A stretch of 64,000 nucleotides of DNA, taken from Couchioplanes caeruleus. Lineage in GTDB: Bacteria; Actinomycetota; Actinomycetes; Mycobacteriales; Micromonosporaceae. The DNA is taken from contig NZ_RJKL01000001.1 in assembly GCF_003751945.1 (NCBI RefSeq), positions 5,580,001-5,644,000 on the forward strand, in the 5' to 3' direction. Below are positions 1 through 7,029 of the stretch, piece by piece. The position numbers were made by a program, and so were the translations under genes. The stretch's first letter is position 1, and every line of letters begins with the position of its first letter. A model generated the notes under the pieces. It was given only the letters and a program-made list of their open reading frames with translations. It was not told the origin of the DNA and made no database searches.

Positions 1-399
1 GGCCGCGGCGGCCGGGCTGTCGTCGAACTCGGCGAACTTGTCCCGCCAATCCGCCCCGAGCTGCTCGGCCAGCGCCTTGTGCACGCTGGCCACCGGCATA
101 GGCGGCGCCGCCTCCTGCAACTTGGTCAGTGCCTGCCGATATGGCCCCGCCATCTCCTCCGGCATCGCCGCCTCGAACACCGACAGCGCCTGCCCGAACT
201 TCATCGCCCCGCCCTTGAGCTGGCCCAGGACGCTGAAAAGCTGCTCGGCGGTGCGCTGCTGGATGTCGGCGGAGATGACGTCGGTGGCGATTCCGGTCAT
301 CCGCTTGCCGAGCCCCAGCACGGTTCGCCCGGCGAAGCCGAGGGGGAGGGCGGCGAGTTTCGCGGTCCGGGATGCCGCACGACGCGGGATGTCGGTCAC
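1..399 (-). CDS. AarF/ABC1/UbiB-family atypical kinase (N-terminal part, cut by window edge)
   Basis: The first 133 codons of a gene that continues beyond the left edge. The start is a GTG at 399, just downstream of the stop of the next gene (404), so the two are probably co-transcribed. The protein shows the N-terminal features of the ABC1/AarF family: a basic amphipathic start, then the family's K-x-G-Q motif as KFGQALS in the segment KGGAMKFGQ, then EEMAGPYRQALTKLQ. Family members are atypical protein-like kinases or ATPases linked to isoprenoid-lipid handling; the substrate in actinobacteria is not settled. The catalytic half lies outside the window, so activity cannot be judged. Confidence 0.85.
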   Translation of the reverse strand, partial: MTDIPRRAASRTAKLAALPLGFAGRTVLGLGKRMTGIATDVISADIQQRTAEQLFSVLGQLKGGAMKFGQALSVFEAAMPEEMAGPYRQALTKLQEAAPPMPVASVHKALAEQLGADWRDKFAEFDDSPAAAA

Positions 400-403
400 C
401 AGA

Positions 404-1783
404 TCATTGTGCCCGGCGCGGCGGCGTTCGACCGCCCCGCGAGGGCCGACCGCGACTTCCTACACAGAAACAACACGGATGCGTGGCCCAGCTCCGCCGC
501 CGGAGCCGCCCCGGCGCACCGATCTCGATCTCGGCTCCCAGCGTCGCCGGCACCAGCCCGTCGACGAACTCGAGCACCTGCGCGACGGCGTACGCGGTGG
601 CAGCGAGCACCGTGGCCGCCGCACAGGGTTCGCCGTCTCGAGGGTCGGGCGTGGGCCGGCCGGCGTCCGGGTTCCGATCGTGGCGGTGCAGGTCCAGACA
701 GTTCAGACAGGGTCCGCCGACACCCGGAACCAACGGTCCGATCACGGCCGCGGCCTCACGGATCCCGACAGCGAGGTGCGGCTGGCGGCGCTGGGCGTAC
801 CCGGCGGCGAGCAGCGCGACGGGCTGATCGTGGTCGAGCTGGACGACCAGGTCGGCGCCGCCCCGACGGACGGCCCGGGTCCCGGTCGAGGGAACGGCGA
901 GCAGGACGGCGGCGGTAGCGGCCGCACTCCTGGACGTCCCGGGAGGGGTGTCCCGCAGCGGGCCGGCGATCCGGTCCTGCCGGGTGACGGCGCCGGAGAG
1001 ATCGGCATGGACGTGCCCGATGCCGGACTCGGCCAGACCGACCGCGATTCCCGCACCGAGCCGGCCACGGCCGCGGACGACAATCCGAGCCGCGCGCCGC
1101 CGACGCAGAACGTCGGCGACAAGGGTCTGCGCTCCACGGTCCGGAGTGCGCTCCGCGGGACCATCCCGGTGGTCGGAGAGAAACGCCCGCGCGGATGTTC
1201 CGGCCAGATCCGCAGCCAGCAGCGGTCCCCCGGCTGTCCCGCTCGGATCCGCGACCGCCCTCGAGGCCGCGGACGTTCCACCCTGGTTCGTGACTCGGGG
1301 CGGGCTCGAAGATGTTCCGGACTGGTCTGGGACGTGGGGCGGGTCTGTGGACGTGCCGCGCTGATCTGGGACTCGGGGCGGGCCGCCGGGTGGCTCGGCG
1401 TCCGGTGTGAACAGCCGGCCCGCGGGCGCCCTGGTGGGGTCGGGGGCCAGGACGAGGGCGGCAGCCTCGCCAGACAGTTGCTCGGCGTCGGAGCCGGAGG
1501 GGTAGAGGGCGTTTGCCGAGACCACCAGCCCGGCGCGGGACAGGGAGTCGAGGAGGGCCTCGGCGTCGGCGGGAGCAGCGCCCAGCGCGGTCGCGCGGCG
1601 CAGGACCTCTCGCTGTGACCGGGAGCCGTCCAGCAGGGTGAGCAGGCGGGCGGCGGCGGGATCGGGCAGATCGATGAGCACGGCCCGGACCGTGCGGACG
1701 CCGAGTTGGAGCGTGGAGCTGCCGCGCCAGGTGCGCAGGAGACCGGGGAGCAGGGTGGGACGGGAGAGGGCAGGTCCGCTCAT
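404..1783 (-). CDS. ThiF/E1-like protein with zinc cysteines and an internal 13-residue repeat
   Basis: 459 residues, ATG start at 1783. The C-terminal half (about 225-440) looks like the ThiF/E1 nucleotide-binding fold: a Rossmann-like RGRGRLGAGIA (about 237-247), a helix-strand pattern ending in DHDQPVALLAAGY, and two cysteine pairs, C359-x2-C362 and C437-x2-C440, at the positions of the structural zinc of E1-like enzymes. The N-terminal 100 residues form a small helical domain (LLTLLDGSRSQREVL), similar to peptide-binding domains of cyclodehydratase-type ThiF proteins. Between the two lies a low-complexity spacer of five 13-residue repeats (135-199). I cannot identify an adenylation arginine finger or catalytic cysteine with certainty, so enzymatic activity is unproven. 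It lies upstream of the AarF gene; four DnaA-box-like sequences lie in its promoter region. Confidence 0.7.
   Translation of the reverse strand: MSGPALSRPTLLPGLLRTWRGSSTLQLGVRTVRAVLIDLPDPAAARLLTLLDGSRSQREVLRRATALGAAPADAEALLDSLSRAGLVVSANALYPSGSDAEQLSGEAAALVLAPDPTRAPAGRLFTPDAEPPGGPPRVPDQRGTSTDPPHVPDQSGTSSSPPRVTNQGGTSAASRAVADPSGTAGGPLLAADLAGTSARAFLSDHRDGPAERTPDRGAQTLVADVLRRRRAARIVVRGRGRLGAGIAVGLAESGIGHVHADLSGAVTRQDRIAGPLRDTPPGTSRSAAATAAVLLAVPSTGTRAVRRGGADLVVQLDHDQPVALLAAGYAQRRQPHLAVGIREAAAVIGPLVPGVGGPCLNCLDLHRHDRNPDAGRPTPDPRDGEPCAAATVLAATAYAVAQVLEFVDGLVPATLGAEIEIGAPGRLRRRSWATHPCCFCVGSRGRPSRGGRTPPRRAQ
1187..1381. repeat. 39-bp tandem repeat (five copies) inside the ThiF-like gene
   Basis: In-frame repeats of 13 codons. 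The protein units are PPRVPDQRGTSTD, PPHVPDQSGTSSS, PPRVTNQGGTSAA, SRAVADPSGTAGG and PLLAADLAGTSAR, decaying towards the C-terminal copy. Because the unit is a multiple of three, copy number could vary without breaking the frame. Confidence 0.85.
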
Positions 1784-1822
1784 GCATGACAGGGTGTCAC
1801 GAGCTCGATTCGCAGCGAGTCG

Positions 1823-1907
1823 TTATCCACAGGCAGACCGGACGCCCGCCCTCGGTTGTCCACAAGCTGGGGCGAGTTATCCACAGGGGCGCGGAGGTGG
1901 TGGACAA
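1823..1907. promoter_or_regulatory. Cluster of four DnaA-box-like 9-mers
   Basis: TTATCCACA at 1823-1831 and again at 1877-1885 are exact matches to the strict DnaA-box consensus. TTGTCCACA at 1856-1864 is the form common in high-GC actinobacteria. A fourth, TTGTCCACC, lies on the opposite strand at 1899-1907. Start-to-start spacing is 33, 21 and 22 bases, so three of the boxes are about two helical turns apart. The cluster is upstream of the ThiF-like gene. No dnaA, dnaN, rpmH or parAB is near, so this is not recognisably oriC; regulation by DnaA or DnaA titration are the likely roles. Confidence 0.75.
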
Positions 1908-1971
1908 CTACTCAACGTTGCCGGTTGAACACGGGTTACGACTCGTGCGGGTGAACCGCGACGGCTGGGAC

Positions 1972-2006
1972 GAAGGCGGGGGCGGCCATCGGCCGCCCCC
2001 GCCTTC
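1972..2006 (-). terminator. Perfect 16-bp stem hairpin after the DUF5679 gene
   Basis: GAAGGCGGGGGCGGCC (1972-1987) pairs perfectly with 1991-2006 around a 3-base ATC loop. It lies 12 bases past the stop of the minus-strand DUF5679 gene. There is no U-tract, as is usual for actinobacterial terminators. Confidence 0.8.
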
Positions 2007-2018
2007 CGCAGCGTCCGG

Positions 2019-2180
2019 TCAGGCCTTGGCCTTGCCCAGGATGCGGTTCACCGTCGTGCCGCAGACCGGGCACTTGCCCTTGGCCATGTTCATGCCGGTC
2101 TTCGAGACCTCGACGGTGCCCTGGAAGTCGCGCTTCTCCTTGCACTTCACGCAGTAGCCGTTGTAGGTGTTGTCGGCCAC
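2019..2180 (-). CDS. DUF5679 zinc-ribbon small protein
   Basis: A 53-residue protein with a GTG start at 2180 and a strong GAGGAGGAA ribosome site just upstream. Cysteines C10-x2-C13 (YCVKCK) and C37-x2-C40 (CPVCGT) form a four-cysteine zinc ribbon. The rest is lysine-rich (MNMAKGKC, ILGKAKA). This matches the actinobacterial DUF5679 family, whose function is unknown. It is monocistronic, bounded by a strong hairpin on its 3-prime side and a long intergenic region upstream. Confidence 0.9.
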   Translation of the reverse strand: MADNTYNGYCVKCKEKRDFQGTVEVSKTGMNMAKGKCPVCGTTVNRILGKAKA

Positions 2181-3052
2181 GGTTCCTCCTCGTCATGTTG
2201 TCGGCCGGGTCGGCCCGATGCCCCGGGAAGCGGTCAGGTCGGTGACCTGGACCTGCCCGAGGCCCTGCTCGCGGCGACAGGCCGCGATCTGTGTTCGGCG
2301 CTGGACCGCTCCGCGACCACGTGGATGTGGCCACCCGCTCGGGGCGGTCACTACCCAGGTCCGGCCATTTCCATGTCAGCGCAGCGTCGGCGGTGACGTC
2401 GACGTCGTGAGTGTGCCGGTCGAGATGACCCTTTTTGGGCAGATGCGTATGGACACGCCGACGAATTACTTCACATCGGCAGAAAAGGGACGTCCGGCGC
2501 GGAAAGGTCCGGACGCGCCAGGCCGACGGCGACCAGGAGCAGGGGCCGTGTGCGGCCCGGTGAGCCGGACGGCGGCCGGGCCGTGCTCGGTATGGCGAGT
2601 CCCGGGAAGGGCAGCCCCTGTCGGTGGCCGGGGGCGGGAGGAGAGGTGACGTCCCGCGGCTGGTGGTGTCTACCGGATCGGTGGTCGCGGCACCGGGGTG
2701 CCCCGCCACGGGGCCCGACGACGGGCGGTGGCGGGCATAGCGGGAGTGGTGGTCCGGCGCATGGGCGTCAGCGCCAGCGGAATGCCGGTCGCGGGTCCGA
2801 CGACGGGTGGCGGCGGAGGTGGCTGGCCTCGGGGCGGCGGTCGAGGTTTGAGGGGCGTCGTGACGGTGACTTGGGGAGGGTGTAGCGTGCCCGTTCGGCG
2901 CTCGTGTGTTGCGGGCATGCAAAATATTTTCGGATCTTCTGGGGCGAAGCTCACATTTTGGGTGCGTGTCGTTTGTCGTACCCTTGCGGCGACCTGGGCC
3001 TGACCGATTAACGTCGCAATGTGAACCCTAGTCTGGGCCGCGCGAGCCGGTA
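2181..3052. other. Long intergenic region, no gene seen
   Basis: 872 bases between divergent genes. No frame on either strand has convincing coding character; the long open frames are proline/arginine-rich GC artefacts. The motif CCGACGACGGG occurs twice (about 2713 and 2798) within GC-rich local repeats. Base composition becomes AT-richer near 2430-2490 and 2915-2975, where promoters for the two flanking genes are expected. Confidence 0.5.
2956..2984 (+). promoter_or_regulatory. Candidate promoter of the YgjP-like metallopeptidase
   Basis: TTTTGG (2956-2961), a 17-base spacer and TACCCT (2979-2984) resemble an actinobacterial housekeeping promoter. This predicts a start point near 2991 and a leader of about 60 bases. 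Confidence 0.4.
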
Positions 3053-3586
3053 ATGGCCAGGACGCGCAAGCCTGTCGTCGAAGTGCGGCGCAGCCAGCGC
3101 CGTCGTCGCACGGTGTCCGCGTATCGCGAGGGCGAGCGGGTTGTCGTCCTCATCCCTGACCGGTTCTCCCGGGCCGAGGAGACCGAGTGGGTCGCGCGGA
3201 TGCTCGCCCGGCTGGCCGCCCGCGAGGAGCGCGTCCGGCATACGGACAACGAGCTGCTCGGCCGAGCGCACAAGCTGATCGCTCGCTACCTCAGTGACCA
3301 CGTCCGCGATGTGAATCCGGCGAGCGTGCGCTGGGTGACGAACCAGAACGGTCGCTGGGGATCCTGTACGCCGGACGACGGCACGATCCGCATCTCGCAT
3401 CGCATCCAGGAGATGCCGGAGTGGGTGATCGACTATGTGCTGCTGCATGAGCTGGCCCATCTGGTCGTGCCGAGCCACAACGCCGCGTTCTGGGAGCTGG
3501 TCAGCCGCTACCCGAAGGCCGAAAGGGCCCGCGGCTATCTGGAGGGAATCTCCGCCGCCACGGGCCTGGTGCTCGCGGACGACTGA
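3053..3586 (+). CDS. YgjP-like (DUF45, M48-type) zinc metallopeptidase
   Basis: 177 residues, ATG start; the ribosome site is weak. The family hallmarks are present: NGRWGSC at 99-105 and the zinc-binding HELAH at 132-136, followed by a third ligand candidate H142 in SHNAAFW. The N-terminal third is basic (VEVRRSQRRRRTVS), as is common for this family. The length is typical of stand-alone YgjP domains. The physiological substrate is not known; some relatives accompany restriction enzymes, but none is present here. Neighbours are conserved actinobacterial genes, suggesting a housekeeping role. Confidence 0.88.
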   Translation: MARTRKPVVEVRRSQRRRRTVSAYREGERVVVLIPDRFSRAEETEWVARMLARLAAREERVRHTDNELLGRAHKLIARYLSDHVRDVNPASVRWVTNQNGRWGSCTPDDGTIRISHRIQEMPEWVIDYVLLHELAHLVVPSHNAAFWELVSRYPKAERARGYLEGISAATGLVLADD

Positions 3587-3666
3587 CCGGGCGGCCCGGC
3601 ACGGAGGTCCCGCGGCGGCCGGCGGCCGGGGAGAGGGTCCTGGGCGGTGCCGCTAACGTTCACGGC

Positions 3667-4263
3667 GTGACCAGACGTGTCGTGGTGGCGCTGCTGAGCC
3701 CTGTCGTGTGGAGTCCGCCCGGCGTCGATCGGGTGGCGTGGCGTACGGCGCTGGCCGAGGATGTGGTCGACCTGCTGGCTCGTCTGGCCCAGGCCGAGCC
3801 CGCCATCGCGGCGACCGCCGGGGATCTGGCGCTGGCTCGGGAGATCGCGTGGCCCGGCATGCCGATCTACGAGGTTGCCACCGCTACCGTGCTGCCCGTG
3901 TTCGCCGCCGCGGAGAAGGACGGGTTCGAGCAGGCGGCCGTGCTTGCCGCCGATGCCGCGGATGTGCCGGGCATGATTCTGGGCAAGTTGCTGCGGCCGC
4001 TGGGTGGCAAGCCGGTCGCCGTGGCGCCCTCCGGGTCCGGGGGCGGGGTGCTGGGGGTTGCCGCGACGCTTCCCGTTCCCGGCTGGCTGGTGGACACGGA
4101 CCTCGACTCGGCCACTCCGATGAGCCTGCGCCGGCATGCGCCGCAGCCCAGCCTCGTGGAATCGACGCCGGAGTGGCGGCGCCTGCGCGGGCCGGCCGAC
4201 CTCGCCTCGCTGGACCCCGCCCTCGAAGGCTGGGAGAACACCCGCGCACTCCTGGGCGGATGA
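3667..4263 (+). CDS. Conserved hypothetical protein
   Basis: 198 residues from a GTG start at 3667. No cofactor or catalytic motif is evident. The alternating hydrophobic strands and helices (VVVALLSPVVW, ATATVLPVFAAAE, VAVAPSGSGGGVLGVAAT) suggest an alpha/beta fold, loosely reminiscent of a degenerate nucleotidyltransferase-like (DUF2064-type) protein, but I cannot confirm this. It follows the metallopeptidase by 80 bases and may share its transcript. It converges on the metalloprotease gene at 4581, with a hairpin between. Confidence 0.65.
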   Translation: MTRRVVVALLSPVVWSPPGVDRVAWRTALAEDVVDLLARLAQAEPAIAATAGDLALAREIAWPGMPIYEVATATVLPVFAAAEKDGFEQAAVLAADAADVPGMILGKLLRPLGGKPVAVAPSGSGGGVLGVAATLPVPGWLVDTDLDSATPMSLRRHAPQPSLVESTPEWRRLRGPADLASLDPALEGWENTRALLGG

Positions 4264-4375
4264 CCCACCGGGAGCCAGCCGGGGGCCGACCCGCGGACAG
4301 CCGGCCGCGTGGGTAACCCGCCGAGTGTCAGCCGGGTGGGTGGCTCAGCAGGGCACGGTCGGTGGTGGGCACCAT

Positions 4376-4466
4376 GGCGCGCGGCCGGTGACTGACCCGC
4401 TGCCTGCGGTGGGCTCGGCGGGCGCGCGGCCGGTGGGTGACCCACCGCCTGGGGTGGGTGAGCCCG
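4376..4466. repeat. Imperfect 45-bp tandem duplication
   Basis: GGCGCGCGGCCGGTG occurs at 4376-4390 and 4421-4435. Each copy is followed by a similar TGACCC...GCCTG.GGTGGG segment. It is non-coding sequence between two convergent genes. Confidence 0.5.
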
Positions 4467-4488
4467 CCACTCACGCAGAATGAAGGGT

Positions 4489-4530
4489 CCGGAGATCCGT
4501 TCAGGAGCCGCCAGGCGACTGGATCTCCGG
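4489..4530. terminator. Bidirectional hairpin between convergent genes
   Basis: CCGGAGATCC (4489-4498) pairs with GGATCTCCGG (4521-4530) around a 22-base loop. It lies between the ends of the genes at 4263 (+) and 4581 (-), where a shared terminator is expected. Confidence 0.6.
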
Positions 4531-4580
4531 GCCCGGCCTCGGCGTGAGCGACGGTCCGCACCGCCCACCGAGCTACGACA

Positions 4581-5864
4581 TCAAGAATTTGATCCCGGTT
4601 CGTCGCCCTTGCCCAGGTTGTCAAGCTCTGAAATGTCCCAATCTAGCTGGCTGCGGGCGAACTTCTCCGGGTCGGCGAAGTCCTCGTCCGTCGGCAGCAG
4701 ATCGGGGTGGTCCCACAACGCGTCGCGACCCTGCACGCCGCGGGCCTCCGTGACCGCCGTCCACAGGGCACCGGCCTCGCGCAGGCGGCGCGGGCGCAGC
4801 TCGAGGCCGACCAGGGCGGCGAAGGTCTGCTCGGCCGGGCCGCCCGCGGCGCGGCGGCGGCGGAACGCCTCGCTCAGCGCGGCCACCGACGGGAGCCGGT
4901 CGCCGGCCGCGCTGTCGACGACGTGGCCGACCCAGCCCTCGATCAGCGCGAGGGCCGTCTCCAGGCGGGCCAGGCTCGCCTTCTGCTGCGGGGTGTCCTC
5001 GGGCGTGAAGATGCCCTCGAGCGCCATGGCCTGCATCGACTCGGGATCCGAGGGATCGACCCGGCTCATCGCCTCCTCGATCGCCTCGCGGTTGACGGTG
5101 ATGCCGTTCGCGTACGTCTCCACCGCGCTGAGCACGTGCGCGCGCAGCCACGGGACGTGCTGGAACAGCCTTTGGTGCGCCGCCTCGCGCAGCGCCACAT
5201 ACAGCCTGACCTGGTCCTCGGGGATCTCCAGGCCGTCGCCGTAGGTCTTGATGTTGGACGGGACGAGGGCGGCCGTGCCGGCCGGGCCGAGCGGCAGGCC
5301 GATGTCGCCGGCCGACAGCACCTCCGCGGCGAGCTGGCCCAGCGCCTGGCCGAGCTGGCCGCCGAAGAGCGCGCCGCCGAGGGTCGCCACCATCGACTGC
5401 ATCGGGCCGAGCTGGGCGCGGGCCTCCTCCGGGACGAGGTCGCCCATCGCGCCCACCATGCGGCCCGCGATCGGGTCGCACAGCTTCTTCCAGACGTCGA
5501 GGGTGTTGTAAACCCACTCGTTCCTGTTCCAGGCGGTCGCGTCGCGCACCCCCGAGGGCAGCGACGAGGTCGGGTCGAGCCACAGGTCGGCGAGGCGCAG
5601 GGCCTCGGAGACCGCGTTGTGCTCGTACATGTTCACCGACGGGTCGCCGGTCGCGCTCAGCTGGCTGGCCGCCACCTGGCGGGCCAGATCCCAGTTGACC
5701 GGGCCACTCCCGGGTGCGGCGAACATCTGCTGCAGTTGATTCATGAACTGCTGCATCTGCTGCGGGTCGGAGGGATCGGGCGGCTGGGCGCCCGGCAGGC
5801 TGAAGCCGAACGGGATATCAGGCACGTCCCCAACGGTACGCGCGTCGGGCCCCGTCGTGACCAT
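4581..5864 (-). CDS. Zinc-dependent metalloprotease, actinobacterial (DUF2342-type)
   Basis: 427 residues. It matches the actinobacterial family often annotated as zinc-dependent metalloprotease: a proline/glutamine-rich start (PSDPQQMQQFMNQL), a conserved core with NEWVYNTLD, and the putative metal site REAAHQRLFQH (E227, H230, H236). A second acidic helix follows, ALIEGWVGHVV (E309, H314). It has no signal peptide, so it is probably cytoplasmic. It is divergent from the PDZ/Lon-type protease gene with only about 50 bases between starts, an arrangement suggesting shared regulation. Proteolytic activity is inferred from the family, not demonstrated by the sequence. Confidence 0.85.
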   Translation of the reverse strand: MVTTGPDARTVGDVPDIPFGFSLPGAQPPDPSDPQQMQQFMNQLQQMFAAPGSGPVNWDLARQVAASQLSATGDPSVNMYEHNAVSEALRLADLWLDPTSSLPSGVRDATAWNRNEWVYNTLDVWKKLCDPIAGRMVGAMGDLVPEEARAQLGPMQSMVATLGGALFGGQLGQALGQLAAEVLSAGDIGLPLGPAGTAALVPSNIKTYGDGLEIPEDQVRLYVALREAAHQRLFQHVPWLRAHVLSAVETYANGITVNREAIEEAMSRVDPSDPESMQAMALEGIFTPEDTPQQKASLARLETALALIEGWVGHVVDSAAGDRLPSVAALSEAFRRRRAAGGPAEQTFAALVGLELRPRRLREAGALWTAVTEARGVQGRDALWDHPDLLPTDEDFADPEKFARSQLDWDISELDNLGKGDEPGSNS

Positions 5865-5915
5865 TGCCGGTGTCAGCTCAGAGAGAACTCAGGGTCGGTT
5901 GGTACGGTCACGCGC

Positions 5916-6944
5916 ATGAGACGTCGCGGTGTCACGGTCATCCTCGGCGCCCTGATCACCGCACTGCTGGCAGTCGGAGTCATGGCCTTTCCCCTGCCAT
6001 ACGTGGTGCTCAAGCCCGGCCCGACCGTCAACACGCTCGGCTCGGACAACGGCAAAGAGGTCATCCAGGTGACGAAGGCACAGACCTCGGCCAGTACGGG
6101 TCAGCTCCGGCTGACCACCGTAGGGGTGCAGCCGAGCGTCGAGCTGGTCTGGGCGATCCGCGGCTGGTTCAGCGACGAGCAGGCCGTGGTACCCCGTGAC
6201 CTCGTCTATCCACCGAACCGCAGCGAACAGCAGGTCGAGCAGCAGAACGCCGAGGAGTTCAAGTCCTCGCAGAGCAGCGCCGAGACGGTCGCGCTGCGTA
6301 AGCTCGGCTATCCCGTGCAGGTCTTCGTGGCCGACGTGGTCGCGGATGGCGCCTCGGCCGGGCTGCTGCGCAAGGACGACGTGATCACCGCCGTCGACGG
6401 TGCCCCGGTGACCAGCCCGGGCAAGCTCACGGAGCTGGTGCAGGCCAAGCCGGCGGGCACCGCGCTGACGATCGCCTACACCCGGGCGGGCGAGCCCGGC
6501 ACCGCCCGGATCACGACGAAGGCCGCCGCCGACGACGACACTCCACGCATCGGCGTGTCGATCGACAAGAAGCAGCCGCATCCCTTCACGATCGCCATCG
6601 ACCTCGACGAGATCGGCGGACCCAGCGCCGGGCTGATGTTCACCCTCGGCATCATCGACAAGCTGAAGCCCGAGGACCTCACCGGCGGCAAGATCATTGC
6701 GGGTACGGGCACGATCGACGACGAGGGCGGCGTGGGACCGATCGGCGGCATCCCGCAGAAGCTCGTCGGCGCCAAGGACGCGGGTGCCCACCTCTTCCTG
6801 GTGCCGGCCGACAACTGCGCCGAGGCGCTGCGCAACGCCGTGCCGGGCCTGCCGATGGCCCGGGTCGCCACGGTCGACGACGCGCTGGCCGCGATCCAGG
6901 CTTACAACTCCGGAAGTACGCCGCGGCCGTGCACGGCGTCATGA
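5916..6944 (+). CDS. PDZ and Lon-type (S16) membrane serine protease, YlbL-like
   Basis: 342 residues from ATG 5916. One N-terminal transmembrane segment (about 5-28) is followed by an extracytoplasmic region, a PDZ domain (about 133-205, VADVVADGASAGLLRKDD) and a C-terminal Lon-type protease domain. The catalytic dyad is visible: Ser237 in GGPSAGLM and Lys282 in GGIPQKLVGA. This is the architecture of YlbL/SdrC-type membrane-anchored Lon-like proteases. It is divergent from the metalloprotease at 4581 and followed by the UPF0182 gene, a conserved actinobacterial order. A near DnaA box (ATATCCACA, 6946-6954) lies just past the stop but is isolated. Confidence 0.93.
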   Translation: MRRRGVTVILGALITALLAVGVMAFPLPYVVLKPGPTVNTLGSDNGKEVIQVTKAQTSASTGQLRLTTVGVQPSVELVWAIRGWFSDEQAVVPRDLVYPPNRSEQQVEQQNAEEFKSSQSSAETVALRKLGYPVQVFVADVVADGASAGLLRKDDVITAVDGAPVTSPGKLTELVQAKPAGTALTIAYTRAGEPGTARITTKAAADDDTPRIGVSIDKKQPHPFTIAIDLDEIGGPSAGLMFTLGIIDKLKPEDLTGGKIIAGTGTIDDEGGVGPIGGIPQKLVGAKDAGAHLFLVPADNCAEALRNAVPGLPMARVATVDDALAAIQAYNSGSTPRPCTAS

Positions 6945-7029
6945 GATATCCACAGGCACCCGGAGCCGAACGGCGCAACACCCTAGAGTGAAGAACCGGT
7001 CTTGAGACTTTGTGGGGTTCACGTTGGTC

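Noticed and set aside
38-1618. 526-residue plus-strand open frame
   Set aside because: Antisense to the AarF and ThiF-like genes; both of those have real motifs, this has none.
1823-1907. Chromosomal origin (oriC)
   Set aside because: DnaA boxes are present but there is no dnaA, dnaN, rpmH or gyrB nearby, no AT-rich unwinding element, and the region is only about 180 bp.
2670-2954. Proline-rich minus-strand ORF in the long intergenic region
   Set aside because: Composition bias only; no ribosome site and no domain.
6946-6954. Isolated DnaA-box-like ATATCCACA
   Set aside because: One mismatch, single copy at the end of a gene; not enough to call a site.
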